From Sphingopyxis sp. BE259 (GTDB lineage Bacteria; Pseudomonadota; Alphaproteobacteria; Sphingomonadales; Sphingomonadaceae): a stretch of 64,000 nucleotides of DNA. The position numbers were made by a program, and so were the translations under genes. Location of the stretch: the NCBI RefSeq assembly GCF_031457495.1, contig NZ_JAVDWM010000001.1, positions 2,406,001 through 2,470,000 on the forward strand, in the 5' to 3' direction. The notes below the pieces were generated by a model. It made no database searches. It saw nothing but the letters and a program-made list of their open reading frames with translations, and was not told the DNA's origin. Positions 1 through 8,972 of this stretch are shown in pieces (within the stretch, counting starts at the first letter, position 1; the number at the start of each line of letters is the position of its first letter).

Positions 1-1201
1 TTTCCGACTGCGTCAGCGGCGCCATGATCCGCGGGAACATGTTGCTGTCGACGCCGCTGCCCGCCACCCACTGCCAATTTACCGCATTCGATCCATAGTC
101 CGCATCGGCCAGCGTGTCCCAGAACCATTGCTCGCCCTGCCGCCAATCGATCAATAGATGCTTGATCAGGAAGCTCGCGGCAATCATCCGCACCCGATTG
201 TGCATCCAGCCGGTCGCCCATAACTGCCGCATCCCGGCATCGACGATCGGATAGCCGGTGCGCCCCTGTTGCCACGCGGCCAGGTCGGCATCGGCCTCGC
301 CGCCGCTGCGCCACGGCAAAGCGTCGTCAAAGGCGCCGCGCGCGCTGCGCCCGCCATAGTCCGGAAATTGCAGGATGATATTCTGGGCATAGTCGCGCCA
401 GCCGATCTCGCCCAGAAAGACATCGACCGAACCTCCGGCGTCGGCGACACGATGCCAGATGGCGGCGGGCGACACCTCGCCAAAATGGAGATGCGGCGAC
501 AGGCGTGAACTGCCTTCCTGTGAGGGCAAGTTACGGCTGCGGTCGTAATCCGACGCGGCATCGACGAAGTCGGCTAGACGCGTGCGCGCGCCCGCCTCGC
601 CCGGCTGCCATTCGGCCGCAAAACCGGTGGCCCAGTCGGGTTTGGTCGGCAGCAAATTCCAGTCGCTCAGCTTGTCCGATGTCGGCCACGTGCTCGGCGC
701 TGCGATCTCGCGCGGGCGGTTGCGCGGATGTGCGGGCGGCATATGCTCTTTCAACGCCCGCCAAAAGGGCGTGTAGATCTTGTACGGCGTTCCGCCGCCG
801 GTCGTCAGCGACCCGGGCGGCAACAGGTAATTGCCGTCGTGGCAAACCAGGTCGAGCTGCTTGGCCACCGCCTTTTCGGCGTTGCGCCACCAAGGTTCGT
901 AGTGGCGCAGGCAATGCACCCGCGCGGCGCCAGTTTCTTCCGCGATCAGAGCCAGTTGATCTTCACACTTGCCGCGCCGCAGGATCAACCGCGATCCCTT
1001 TTCACGCAGGCTGGCGTCGAGGCTGGCGAGACTGTGGTGCAGCCACCAGCGCGACGCTGCACCCATACGGCGATGCTTGGGTGTGTCATCGTCAAGAATG
1101 AAGACCGGAATCACCGGGCCTTCGGCGGCCGCTGCGATCAACGCCGCCTGGTCCGACAGGCGCAGATCGCGGCGAAGCCACAGGATGCTGGGCGCGATCA
1201 T
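1..1201 (-). CDS. phrB: Deoxyribodipyrimidine photolyase (class I), C-terminus cut by window edge
   Basis: Light-driven repair of cyclobutane pyrimidine dimers with an FAD cofactor. Read directly from the sequence: the ATG at 1201 opens with MIAPSILWLRRDLRLSDQ, the N-terminal antenna-domain signature. About 400 codons are in the window. Near codons 310-345 come the FAD-domain motifs GRTGYPIVDAGMRQL and WMHNRVRMIAASFLIKHL, then the WQW segment close to the window edge. The frame is open to base 1, so only the extreme C-terminus is missing. The start overlaps the stop of the upstream YdjM-like gene as ATGA, so the two are probably one operon and translationally coupled. A cryptochrome-like relative is possible, but the intact motifs favour a photolyase. 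Confidence 0.93.
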   Translation of the reverse strand, partial: MIAPSILWLRRDLRLSDQAALIAAAAEGPVIPVFILDDDTPKHRRMGAASRWWLHHSLASLDASLREKGSRLILRRGKCEDQLALIAEETGAARVHCLRHYEPWWRNAEKAVAKQLDLVCHDGNYLLPPGSLTTGGGTPYKIYTPFWRALKEHMPPAHPRNRPREIAAPSTWPTSDKLSDWNLLPTKPDWATGFAAEWQPGEAGARTRLADFVDAASDYDRSRNLPSQEGSSRLSPHLHFGEVSPAAIWHRVADAGGSVDVFLGEIGWRDYAQNIILQFPDYGGRSARGAFDDALPWRSGGEADADLAAWQQGRTGYPIVDAGMRQLWATGWMHNRVRMIAASFLIKHLLIDWRQGEQWFWDTLADADYGSNAVNWQWVAGSGVDSNMFPRIMAPLTQSE

Positions 1202-2157
1202 TCTTCGTGGGTGGCGGTGTCTGGCGCCGTCAGCCGCGCCTGAAACCGGTCTTGCGCCAGCGGATGCATGAAGCGTTGGTCTCGCAGCAGGATCGCGTCA
1301 CCATCCTTTTGCGCCACCGGCATACGCGCCCAGAACAGAAAGGCGCGCGCGTCGGGATCACCCATCAGCCATGTTTTGAGGCGCGGATCATCCATCCCGG
1401 TCGGCAGGCCGCTGATGTCCAGTTTCCCGCCCACGCCCGGCGTAAAAGTGCCGCTGCCATAACGCTCCGCGGTGCGCCAGAAAATATCACGTTGCCAGAA
1501 CGCCAGCGGCGGCGGGCTGGCAACGACCAGCGCGTCGCGGTGGCCACCCGCGGCCAGCGCGCTGGCGGTCGTCCGTTCAGCGGCACCGGTGATGAGGCCG
1601 TTGGCAAAGATATAGGCGCACACCGCGGTGAAGCCGATCCAAGCGGGGCGCTGCCAATTACTCGCGCCAGCACGCTCGCGGCGGATCGACAGCCAGATCG
1701 ACGCGCCGAGCGCAATCCAGACCCACAGGTCGATGATGAACAGCGTGTCGCCGTAGAACCATCGCGACGAAAAGGGTTCAAGCAGGCGAATACCGTAATT
1801 GTTGAGCCAGTCGAGCGCCGGGTGGCTCAGGCAGCCGATATAGGCGAGCGCGAGCAGCCAGCCTTTGTCGATCGGCGGGCGCCCGGCAGGACGCTTGCCA
1901 CGCTTCGTCTGCCAGCGATCGAACGCCAGCATCGCCGCCCAGAGCAAGATCGGCAGGACAACCAGCGCGATCGGGCCATGCGTAATCCCGCGTCGGAACC
2001 CCAGATGCTGGATGCCGTCGAGCCACACCAGACACGCCGCATCGATGTCGGGCAAGTTCGCCGCCAATATCAGCGTCGGGATCGCCAGCCCGGTTTTCTT
2101 CTTGAGCCCCATCTGGCCGAGCACCGCGCCGAACAGGCTATGCGTGAGATTATCCAT
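1198..2157 (-). CDS. YdjM/DUF457-type metal-dependent membrane hydrolase
   Basis: Integral membrane protein of 319 residues. The N-terminus MDNLTHSLFGAVLGQ carries the conserved His of the family. It is followed by NLPDIDAA (Asp pair) and GITHGPIAL (His), and later by a CLSHPALDW segment with another His and Asp; together these can form a membrane-embedded metal site. Several hydrophobic stretches, around residues 60-80, 105-125, 145-160 and 175-195, look like membrane spans. The family is linked to LexA-regulated YdjM of E. coli, whose substrate is unknown. The gene lies directly upstream of the photolyase with a 4-base overlap, which hints at a DNA-damage or stress context. The catalytic activity is inferred from family membership only. 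Confidence 0.85.
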   Translation of the reverse strand: MDNLTHSLFGAVLGQMGLKKKTGLAIPTLILAANLPDIDAACLVWLDGIQHLGFRRGITHGPIALVVLPILLWAAMLAFDRWQTKRGKRPAGRPPIDKGWLLALAYIGCLSHPALDWLNNYGIRLLEPFSSRWFYGDTLFIIDLWVWIALGASIWLSIRRERAGASNWQRPAWIGFTAVCAYIFANGLITGAAERTTASALAAGGHRDALVVASPPPLAFWQRDIFWRTAERYGSGTFTPGVGGKLDISGLPTGMDDPRLKTWLMGDPDARAFLFWARMPVAQKDGDAILLRDQRFMHPLAQDRFQARLTAPDTATHEE

Positions 2158-2236
2158 CGCCGCTTGGTGGCGCGGATCGCACCGCTTTGCAATGCGCTAT
2201 GCGGACCGGTTCACGCTCCGCTTAGCCCAAGCCACG

Positions 2237-3274
2237 CTACAAGTCGGGACCGCCCTCGGTCACCGTCCATGTCTGGCCTTTTTTCAGCAGGCTCTGCAAA
2301 TCAGCGGTCTTGCCTTCGGAGGCCGCCGCATTCTGGCGCCAGACATCGGCTTCAAAGGTCGGACGCGGATCGTCGTAGAGGACGCCGAGCGCCATCGGGA
2401 ATTCCCCAAAACGCATTTCGACCAGCATATGCGCGACGCTGCGGTTGGTTACGTCATGGACGATCACCCCCGCGGCCTGCCAGTCGCCATCGACGACATC
2501 GACGGTCTTGAGGTGCAGCGCCTCGGCGTCGAGCGCAATGCCCTTGGTGCCTTTGGCATAAAGCATCGGTTCGCCGTTCTCGAGCCAGAGCTGGCGATCT
2601 TCGGCGCCTTTCGGCGCCGCGAAATCCTCGAACACGTCTTTGTTATAAACGATACAGTTCTGGAAAATTTCGATAAACGCTGCGCCCTTGTGAGCATGGG
2701 CTGCTTTCAAGACTTCGGGCAGCTTTTTCGACACGTCGAAGCCGCGCGCGACAAAGCGCGATCCGGCCCCCAGCGCGAACGCCGCGGGCTGCGCCGGGCG
2801 ATCGACCGAACCATAGGGGGTCGAGGGACTCGTCGTCCCGACGCGGCTGGTCGGCGAATATTGCCCCTTGGTCAGCCCGTAAATCTCGTTGTTAAACAAC
2901 ATGATCTGGCAATCGAGATTGCGGCGGATCAGGTGCATCGTGTGGTTACCGCCGATCGAAAGCCCGTCGCCGTCGCCGGTGACGATCCACACGTCGAGGT
3001 TGGGATTGGCGAGCTTCAGCCCCGTCGCGAACGCCGGCGCGCGACCATGGATCGTATGGAAGCCATAGGTTTCCATATAATAGGGAAAGCGCGACGAGCA
3101 GCCGATGCCGCTGATAAACACGGTATTTTCGGGCGCGGTGCCGATTTCGGGCATCGTGCGCTGCACCGCCTTCAGAATCGCATAGTCGCCGCAGCCTGGG
3201 CACCAGCGCACTTCCTGATCGGTTTCCCAGTCTTTCAGCGTCGTCGGTCGCGCAATGGTCGTCATCTCGTTCAT
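2237..3274 (-). CDS. korB: 2-oxoacid:ferredoxin oxidoreductase, beta subunit (probably 2-oxoglutarate)
   Basis: The 345-residue thiamine-diphosphate subunit. It pairs with the alpha subunit to decarboxylate a 2-oxoacid oxidatively to its acyl-CoA, passing electrons to ferredoxin. WCPGCGDYAIL near residue 24 supplies cofactor-binding residues. GDGDGLSIGGNH followed by NNEIYGLTKGQ is the ThDP/Mg binding segment. A GGAG ribosome site sits 7 bases before the ATG, and the start overlaps the korA stop as ATGA, so subunit synthesis is coupled. The two-subunit form is the one known from actinobacteria and many aerobic proteobacteria, where the substrate is usually 2-oxoglutarate. The substrate cannot be read from the sequence, so the symbol is the best guess. 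Confidence 0.92.
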   Translation of the reverse strand: MNEMTTIARPTTLKDWETDQEVRWCPGCGDYAILKAVQRTMPEIGTAPENTVFISGIGCSSRFPYYMETYGFHTIHGRAPAFATGLKLANPNLDVWIVTGDGDGLSIGGNHTMHLIRRNLDCQIMLFNNEIYGLTKGQYSPTSRVGTTSPSTPYGSVDRPAQPAAFALGAGSRFVARGFDVSKKLPEVLKAAHAHKGAAFIEIFQNCIVYNKDVFEDFAAPKGAEDRQLWLENGEPMLYAKGTKGIALDAEALHLKTVDVVDGDWQAAGVIVHDVTNRSVAHMLVEMRFGEFPMALGVLYDDPRPTFEADVWRQNAAASEGKTADLQSLLKKGQTWTVTEGGPDL

Positions 3275-5133
3275 GCGAGTGCTCCTTCGATGGCGGCCTC
3301 GATCTCGGCGATCGTAAACGGCTGGCCCGACACCTTGTTCACCGGCTTCGCATCGACCAGATACTGATCGCGCAGCACCGTCTTGAGCTGGCCGGTGTTC
3401 ATTTCGGGCACGATCACCTTGTCATAGCTTTTGAGCAACTCGCCCAGATTGGCGGGCATTGGCCAGATATGGCGGATATGGATGTGGCTGACGTCGGCAC
3501 CCTCTGCCCGCTTGCGGCGCACCGCCTGATGGATTGGGCCAAAGGTCGAACCCCAACCGACGATCGCCAGCTTGCCGCCCTCGGCGCCCAGTTCGACGAC
3601 CTGGTCGGGGACCGTGATCCCGTCGATCTTGTCCTTGCGGATGTCGGTCATCGCCTGATGGTTCGACGCCTCGTAATTGATGTGGCCGGTGTCGAGCTCT
3701 TTCTCGATTCCGCCGATGCGATGCAGCAAACCGGGGGTGCCGGGCTTGACCCACGGGCGCTTCAGTTTTTCGTCGCGGCCATAGGGCTTGAACCCGCCCT
3801 CGGGGACTTCGGTCAGGAATTCGACCGGAAACGCCTCGTAAGTCGTGAGGTCGGGCACCGCCCAAGGCTCTGCGGCGTTGGCGATGTAACCGTCGGTCAG
3901 CAGCATCACCGGGGTCATATATTGCACCGCGATCCGCACCGCCTCGACCGCGCATTCGAACGCGTCGCCGGGCGAGCGCGCCGCGATGACCGGCATCGGC
4001 GCGTCACCATTTCGGCCATAGACCGCCTGATAAAGATCGGATTGTTCGGTCTTGGTCGGCAGGCCGGTCGACGGACCGCCGCGCTGCGAATTGACGATGA
4101 CGAGCGGCAGCTCGGTCATGATCGCCAGGCCCATTGCCTCGCCCTTCAGCGCGATGCCCGGCCCCGACGAGCTGGTAACGCCCAGCGACCCGGCATAGCT
4201 CGCGCCGATCGCCGAACAGATGGCTGCGATTTCGTCCTCTGCCTGAAAGGTCGTGACGTCATATTCCTTGAGCCGCGACAAATGGTGCAGGATCGCCGAC
4301 GCCGGGGTGATCGGATAGCCGCCGAAGAACATCGGCAGCTTCGCGAGCTGCGCGCCAGCCACCAGACCAAGCGCAATACCCTCGGCGCCGGTCAGCGTGC
4401 GATAAAGCCCAGGCGCCACCGGCGCGGGATCAACATGATGCTGCTTGAGCGGCCCCGCCAGCTCGGCGGTTTCGCCATAGGCATGACCGGCGTTCAATGC
4501 CGCGATATTGGCGGCGGCCAGATCGGGCGCCTTGGCGAACTTGCCGTTCAGCCAGTCGACCAACGGCTGGCGATCGCGATCGAACATCCAGAGCGCCAGC
4601 CCCAGCGTCCACATATTCTTGCAGCGCAGTGCTTCCTTATTGCCCAGGCCGAACGGCTTCACCGCGTCCATGGTCAGCTGGCTGATGTTGAGCTTCAGCA
4701 GTTGCCATTTGGCCAGGCTGCCGTCATCGAGCGGGTTCGCGGCATATTTCGCCTTGGCGAGGTTGCGATCGTTGAACTCGCCCTCGTCGGCGATGATCAG
4801 CCCGCCCGGCTTGAGCGACGGCACATTGGTCTTGAGCGCCGCCGGGTTCATCGCGACCAGCACGTCGGGCGCGTCGCCCGCGGTTTCGATCGCCGACGAT
4901 CCGAAATTGATCTGGAATGCAGACACGCCGAACAACGTGCCCTGCGGCGCGCGGATCTCTGCCGGGAAATCAGGGAAAGTCGCAAAATCATTGCCCGCGA
5001 GCGCCGAAGACAGGGTGAACTGACCGCCTGTCAGCTGCATCCCGTCGCCGCTATCGCCTGCAAATCTGACTACCACTGCGTCCGAAAGGGGGGACTGCCG
5101 CTTGTCGGCTTCGTCCACTACCGCTGTCGCCAT
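3271..5133 (-). CDS. korA: 2-oxoacid:ferredoxin oxidoreductase, alpha subunit (gamma-alpha fusion)
   Basis: A 620-residue subunit with the gamma domain fused in front of the pyrimidine-binding alpha domain. The gamma part starts at VVRFAGDSGDGMQLTGGQF (residues about 20-38) and carries GTLFGVSAFQI. The alpha part shows GGYPITPAS and QAEDEIAAICSAIGASYAG in the middle, then SSGPGIALKGEAMGLA and RGGPSTGLPTKTEQSDL, all classic motifs. I chose the ATG at 5133 (MATAVVDEADKRQ) rather than the longest open frame to 5250. The 39 extra residues are unlike the family and the shorter start gives a normal length. It is the first gene of korAB; the 197 bases upstream are shared with the divergent esterase gene. 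Confidence 0.93.
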   Translation of the reverse strand: MATAVVDEADKRQSPLSDAVVVRFAGDSGDGMQLTGGQFTLSSALAGNDFATFPDFPAEIRAPQGTLFGVSAFQINFGSSAIETAGDAPDVLVAMNPAALKTNVPSLKPGGLIIADEGEFNDRNLAKAKYAANPLDDGSLAKWQLLKLNISQLTMDAVKPFGLGNKEALRCKNMWTLGLALWMFDRDRQPLVDWLNGKFAKAPDLAAANIAALNAGHAYGETAELAGPLKQHHVDPAPVAPGLYRTLTGAEGIALGLVAGAQLAKLPMFFGGYPITPASAILHHLSRLKEYDVTTFQAEDEIAAICSAIGASYAGSLGVTSSSGPGIALKGEAMGLAIMTELPLVIVNSQRGGPSTGLPTKTEQSDLYQAVYGRNGDAPMPVIAARSPGDAFECAVEAVRIAVQYMTPVMLLTDGYIANAAEPWAVPDLTTYEAFPVEFLTEVPEGGFKPYGRDEKLKRPWVKPGTPGLLHRIGGIEKELDTGHINYEASNHQAMTDIRKDKIDGITVPDQVVELGAEGGKLAIVGWGSTFGPIHQAVRRKRAEGADVSHIHIRHIWPMPANLGELLKSYDKVIVPEMNTGQLKTVLRDQYLVDAKPVNKVSGQPFTIAEIEAAIEGALA

Positions 5134-5330
5134 GTTATCTTCTGCCTTGAATCTTGCGAACCTGTGACGCTGGCCTAGGCCTGTGGGCGCGATGCCGCAA
5201 TTCAGAAAAAATTGTGCGCCGCAAACTTCAAACGTCCGATAGGTTGCCAATTGCCATTGAATTATCCGCCGCGATGCCGAATAGCTGCGCGAACGACAGG
5301 CCGCACAAGCGGAACGAGGGGATCAGCAGG

Positions 5331-6278
5331 ATGACCGACGGCACCACCCATTACACGCGCCCCGACGTGGCGATGTTCCTGGCGTTCCTCAACGCCCAGG
5401 AAGGCCCCAAGATGGAAGAGCTGCCACCCGAGGCAGCGCGCGAGATGTTCCGGATGATGGCCCAGATGGCCGACGCCCCGCGCGGCGAAATCGCACATGT
5501 CGAAGACCAGAAAATCCCTGGCCCTGCGGGCGATATTGCGATCCGCATCTATGACGATCGTCCGGGCCGTGAACCCGGCCCCGTGATGGTCTTTTATCAC
5601 GGCGGCGGCTGGGTGATCGGCGACCTCGACACCCATGATGCCTATTGCGCCGAAGCGTCACGCATCCTCGATATACCCGTGATCGCGGTCGATTATCGCC
5701 TCGCGCCGGAACACCCCTTCCCTGCTGCGCCCGACGATTGCGAGGCCGCGACACGCTGGGTTGCCGATCATTTTCCTTGCACCGGCCTTGTCCTGTGCGG
5801 CGAAAGCGCGGGCGGCAATCTGACGATAGCGACGGCACTCACGTTGCGCGACGAGCCGGCCGCAAAACCGGTTATCGCCATCCACCCTATTTACCCCGCG
5901 GTCACCACCCACGACGATTGGCAAAGCTACCGCGATTTCGGCGAAGGTCATTTGCTGACCACCGGCAGCATGACGTATTTCGGCAACCATTACGCCGCCG
6001 ATCCCGCCGACTATCGCGCGTCGCCGCTGGATTTCCCGGCCGTCGGCTTGCCGCCGACGCTGCTCACCACCGCGGGCCTCGACCCGCTGCGCGACCAGGG
6101 CCGCGCCTATGCCGCGAAGCTGATCGAGGCCGGGGTGCCGACGACCTATCGCGAAGCGACCGGCACGATCCACGGCTACATTAACCTCGCGCAGGGTATC
6201 CCCAGCGCGAAGGATGACATTCGCGGCGCCTTGATAGTCTTGAAAGCGATCATCGCCGAAGCTAACGGCACCGCATGA
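5331..6278 (+). CDS. Alpha/beta hydrolase, hormone-sensitive-lipase type esterase
   Basis: A 315-residue cytosolic esterase or lipase of the HSL (bacterial family IV) type. The oxyanion-hole motif HGGGW lies near residue 90 and the nucleophile elbow GESAGG near residue 160. A catalytic Asp (LDPLRDQG) and His (IHGY) follow at about residues 245 and 275, completing the triad. The start at 5331 is preferred because CGAGGGG lies 8 bases upstream. The longer frame from 5154 adds low-complexity residues unlike the family. It overlaps rppH by ATGA, so the two are co-translated. The natural ester substrate is unknown. Confidence 0.88.
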   Translation: MTDGTTHYTRPDVAMFLAFLNAQEGPKMEELPPEAAREMFRMMAQMADAPRGEIAHVEDQKIPGPAGDIAIRIYDDRPGREPGPVMVFYHGGGWVIGDLDTHDAYCAEASRILDIPVIAVDYRLAPEHPFPAAPDDCEAATRWVADHFPCTGLVLCGESAGGNLTIATALTLRDEPAAKPVIAIHPIYPAVTTHDDWQSYRDFGEGHLLTTGSMTYFGNHYAADPADYRASPLDFPAVGLPPTLLTTAGLDPLRDQGRAYAAKLIEAGVPTTYREATGTIHGYINLAQGIPSAKDDIRGALIVLKAIIAEANGTA

Positions 6279-6751
6279 TCGATCTTGCCGCCCTCCCCTA
6301 CCGCCCCTGCGCCGGGGTCATGCTCGCCAACCGCGATGGCCGCGTCTTCGTCGGCCAGCGGCTCGATTCGTCGAGCGAGGCGTGGCAAATGCCGCAGGGC
6401 GGGATCGACCCCGGCGAGGACGCCGAAATGGCGGCAATCCGCGAGTTGGGCGAGGAAACCGGCGTCCATGGCGGACTGGTCGAGATCATCGCGCGCAGCC
6501 GCGAGGAATATTTCTACGACCTGCCCGACGAACTGATCGGCAAGATGTGGGGCGGCAAATATCGCGGCCAGCGCCAGCATTGGTTCCTGATGCGGTTCAT
6601 GGGCGAAGACAGCGACATCGACATCGCCACCAAGCATCAGGAGTTTCGCGCCTGGAAATGGGCCGAACTGCACGAGATCGAAAAGATGATCGTGCCGTTC
6701 AAGCGCGTGCTTTACCGCGCACTGGTCGAGGAATTCGGCCCGCTCGTCTGA
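6275..6751 (+). CDS. rppH: RNA 5'-pyrophosphohydrolase (Nudix hydrolase RppH)
   Basis: This 158-residue enzyme removes pyrophosphate from 5'-triphosphorylated RNA, which opens mRNA to RNase E decay. It begins with the RppH-like segment YRPCAGVMLANRDGRVFVGQR. A complete Nudix box of the form G(x5)E(x7)REL(x)EE(x)G follows at about residues 41-63, with the three metal-binding acidic residues present. KYRGQRQHWFLMRF and EFRAWKWAEL further on are typical of RppH and IalA rather than generic Nudix proteins. The start overlaps the esterase stop by ATGA. The last 40 bases overlap the 3' end of the convergent uracil-DNA glycosylase gene. Confidence 0.93.
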   Translation: MIDLAALPYRPCAGVMLANRDGRVFVGQRLDSSSEAWQMPQGGIDPGEDAEMAAIRELGEETGVHGGLVEIIARSREEYFYDLPDELIGKMWGGKYRGQRQHWFLMRFMGEDSDIDIATKHQEFRAWKWAELHEIEKMIVPFKRVLYRALVEEFGPLV

Positions 6752-7401
6752 TCCTTGCGTGCGAGTGCGGTGCGAAAGACGTCACGGAACATTTCGGGCG
6801 TCAGCCGCCCGGTGTTCGTGTTGTAGCGTGAGCAGTGATAGCTATCGATCAGGTGTCGCCCATCCGCGAGCCGGTGAATGGCGCCATGGCCGAAACGATA
6901 GGCGGCGAGCCGCGCCCCCGTCGCCCTTAAAACCGCGTCATGCGCGATCCGTCCCAGTGCGACGATGACGCGGACGCTTGGCAAGGCGGCGAGTTGCGTC
7001 TCGAAAAACGGTCTGCAATTGGCGATCTCCTCCGGCGTCGGTTTGTTCTGCGGCGGCAGGCATTTGACGCTGTTGACGATGATCGCACCGTCAAGCGTCA
7101 GTCCGTCGTCGATCCGCGCATCATAGTCGCCTCGGCTCAATCCAAACTCGGCCAGCGTCGCGAACAGCAGGTCGCCGGCATAATCGCCGGTAAACGGTCG
7201 TCCGGTGCGGTTGGCGCCTTGCTTGCCGGGAGCAAGCCCAGCGAACACCAGCCATGCGTCCGGATCGCCGAATGCATGAACGGGCGCATTCCACCAGTCG
7301 GGATATTCGGCTCGGCATTGTTCGCGAAACGCAACCAGCCGCGGGCAGCGCGGACAATCGCGCGGCGGCTCGGTGCGGGGCAATGGACTGTCAATTTCCA
7401 C
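6712..7401 (-). CDS. Type-5 (UdgB-like) uracil-DNA glycosylase
   Basis: Fe-S containing glycosylase that removes uracil and other deaminated bases from DNA. CPRCPRLVAFRE at the N-terminus supplies cluster cysteines. GLAPGKQGANRTGRPFTGDY is the family active-site block, and SVKCLPPQNKPTPEEI contains a further cysteine and the uracil-recognition segment. RHLIDSYHCSRYNTNTGRL matches the C-terminal HPS-like motif region. The GTG at 7401 (229 residues) is preferred over the longest frame from 7473. The longer frame would run 49 bases into divergent folK, and its 24 added residues do not look like this family. The 3' end overlaps rppH by 40 bases. Confidence 0.88.
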   Translation of the reverse strand: MEIDSPLPRTEPPRDCPRCPRLVAFREQCRAEYPDWWNAPVHAFGDPDAWLVFAGLAPGKQGANRTGRPFTGDYAGDLLFATLAEFGLSRGDYDARIDDGLTLDGAIIVNSVKCLPPQNKPTPEEIANCRPFFETQLAALPSVRVIVALGRIAHDAVLRATGARLAAYRFGHGAIHRLADGRHLIDSYHCSRYNTNTGRLTPEMFRDVFRTALARKDQTSGPNSSTSAR

Positions 7402-7424
7402 GTTTCTGCGATAGGCGCGGCAGC

Positions 7425-7946
7425 ATGAGCAACGCAATGCCGCTTCCCCTTTATGCGATCGGCCTGGGGTCAAACCGCCGCCATCCGCGCTTCGGCGATC
7501 CGCGCGCGGTGCTCATGGCGGCGCTCGCGGCGCTGGAAAGCGACGACATCGAGGCCGTCGATGCCAGCCCGATCATCGCCAGCGCCCCGCTCGGCCCTTC
7601 GCGCCGCCGCTATGCCAACGCGGTGGCTCTGGTCGCATCGCCGCTCAGCCCGCCCGAAATGCTGGCGCGCCTGCAAGCGATCGAAGCCAGCTTCGGACGC
7701 CGCACGGGACAACGCTGGAGCGCGCGCACGCTCGACCTCGACATTCTGCTCTGGTCGGGCGGCATCTGGTCCGACGCGGCGCTGAATATTCCGCACCCGG
7801 CCATGACACAGCGCGATTTCGTGCTCGGTCCGCTGCGCGCGATCGTTCCCGATTGGCGTCATCCGCTAACCGCCCACAGCGTCCGGCAACTGGCCGCACG
7901 GCTAGTGCGGGCAAAGCCGGTTGACCGCGCCGCCTCACCGCACTAG
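7425..7946 (+). CDS. folK: 2-amino-4-hydroxy-6-hydroxymethyldihydropteridine pyrophosphokinase
   Basis: HPPK transfers pyrophosphate from ATP to the pterin alcohol in folate synthesis. The 173-residue product starts near YAIGLGSNRRHP (substrate-binding loop). It contains RYANAVALV and the diagnostic catalytic motif RWSARTLDLDILLW, with the two Asp residues that bind Mg, and closes with NIPHPAMTQRDFVLGPL. A start at 7425 with GGCGCGG just upstream fits the family; the open frame extends to 7254 but that part has no family match. It is divergent from the glycosylase gene with only 23 bases between starts, so promoters must overlap. It lies 43 bases upstream of tRNA-Lys. Confidence 0.94.
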   Translation: MSNAMPLPLYAIGLGSNRRHPRFGDPRAVLMAALAALESDDIEAVDASPIIASAPLGPSRRRYANAVALVASPLSPPEMLARLQAIEASFGRRTGQRWSARTLDLDILLWSGGIWSDAALNIPHPAMTQRDFVLGPLRAIVPDWRHPLTAHSVRQLAARLVRAKPVDRAASPH

Positions 7947-7989
7947 GGCGACGGCTCGTTTTGCGCGCCGCGATACGCAGCGCCGGAAT

Positions 7990-8065
7990 GGGCCCTTAGC
8001 TCAGTCGGTAGAGCAACTGACTTTTAATCAGTAGGTCGCTGGTTCGAACCCAGCAGGGCTCACCA
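7990..8065 (+). tRNA. tRNA-Lys (anticodon UUU)
   Basis: A full cloverleaf can be drawn. The 7-bp acceptor stem GGGCCCT pairs with AGGGCTC (one G-T pair). The D arm is present, the anticodon loop CTTTTAA carries UUU, and the T arm GGTTCGAACC is intact. Discriminator A is followed by an encoded CCA at 8063-8065. Length is 76 bases including CCA, with no intron. Confidence 0.97.
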
Positions 8066-8121
8066 TATCATGGTCGGACGCCATCGCCCCGATCGCGGGT
8101 GCCCGCCACATATGTCCTGCC

Positions 8122-8787
8122 TCATCGGGCGAACCAGATGACGTGCCGCGCGCCCTTGCCGTTTGGCCGCGCCCGCACGCCGACTTCTTCGACCGCGAAG
8201 CCTGCCGCGGTCAGGCGGCGGGTAAAGCGGGCATCGGGGGCGGCGGACCAGATCGCCAGAACGCCGCCCGGTTTCAGCGCCGCTTTCGCCCTGGCCAACC
8301 CGGCTGGCGCGTATATCCGGTCATTCTCTGGCCGGGTCAGGCCATCGGGGCCGTTGTCGACATCGAGCAGGATCGCATCAAAAGCCGCGCCCTCGGCCGC
8401 GATCGCGCCCGCGACGTCGGCGATCGCAATCTCGACGCGGGGGTCGTCCAGGCACCCCGCGGTCAGCGTCGCCATCGGACCGCGCGCCCAGTCGATGATT
8501 TCGGGGACAAGTTCGGCGACCGTCGCTCTGGCCTGCGGCCCCAGTACGGCCAAGGCGGCGCGCAGCGTGAATCCCATCCCATAGCCGCCGATCAGCAGTC
8601 TTGCGGTATCCGGATCGCGCAGTCGGTCGCAGCTCATCGTCGCGAGCGCCTCTTCCGAACCGCTCATCCGGCTGCTCATCAGCTCATTGCCGCCGAGTGC
8701 GATGATATATTCGTCGCCGCGCCGGATCAGGCGCAGTTCGCCGCCGCCAGGTATCGGCGCGGTATCGATCAGTTCGCGTGTTTTCAA
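8122..8787 (-). CDS. Spermidine-synthase-like (polyamine aminopropyltransferase fold) protein
   Basis: A 221-residue protein with a Rossmann-type methyltransferase/aminopropyltransferase core. RLLIGGYGMGFTLRAAL resembles the glycine-rich nucleotide loop. VAELVPEIIDWARGPM resembles the second-strand acidic motif, and AILLDVDNGPDGL the catalytic-loop Asp region. An NELMSSRMSGSEEALA segment precedes them. I place the start at the TTG at 8787 (LKTRELIDTAPIPGGG), since related proteins usually begin at this point and GGACGA lies upstream. The frame is open to 8964 but would then nearly touch galE. Short homologues like this often lack proven polyamine activity, so a small-molecule methyltransferase role is equally possible. 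Confidence 0.72.
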   Translation of the reverse strand: MKTRELIDTAPIPGGGELRLIRRGDEYIIALGGNELMSSRMSGSEEALATMSCDRLRDPDTARLLIGGYGMGFTLRAALAVLGPQARATVAELVPEIIDWARGPMATLTAGCLDDPRVEIAIADVAGAIAAEGAAFDAILLDVDNGPDGLTRPENDRIYAPAGLARAKAALKPGGVLAIWSAAPDARFTRRLTAAGFAVEEVGVRARPNGKGARHVIWFAR

Positions 8788-8972
8788 TTGCTGTCGTCCG
8801 TCATAATGGATGTGTCCGCCGCATTCGATCAATCCGCTTACCCAATTCCGGCGCTTTGCCAAACGTCCTGTCGATCGACACTGGCGAACGGACAACCGGT
8901 TGGTAGGGGTTTCAGGATAGAATAGGGCAACCGAGGGACGGTGCGAACGTCCGCGTGGAGGCAAGATAACCG

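Noticed and set aside
3469..5178. A 569-codon open frame antisense to korA
   Set aside because: korA is well supported by motifs; the frame is a shadow caused by high GC at third codon positions.
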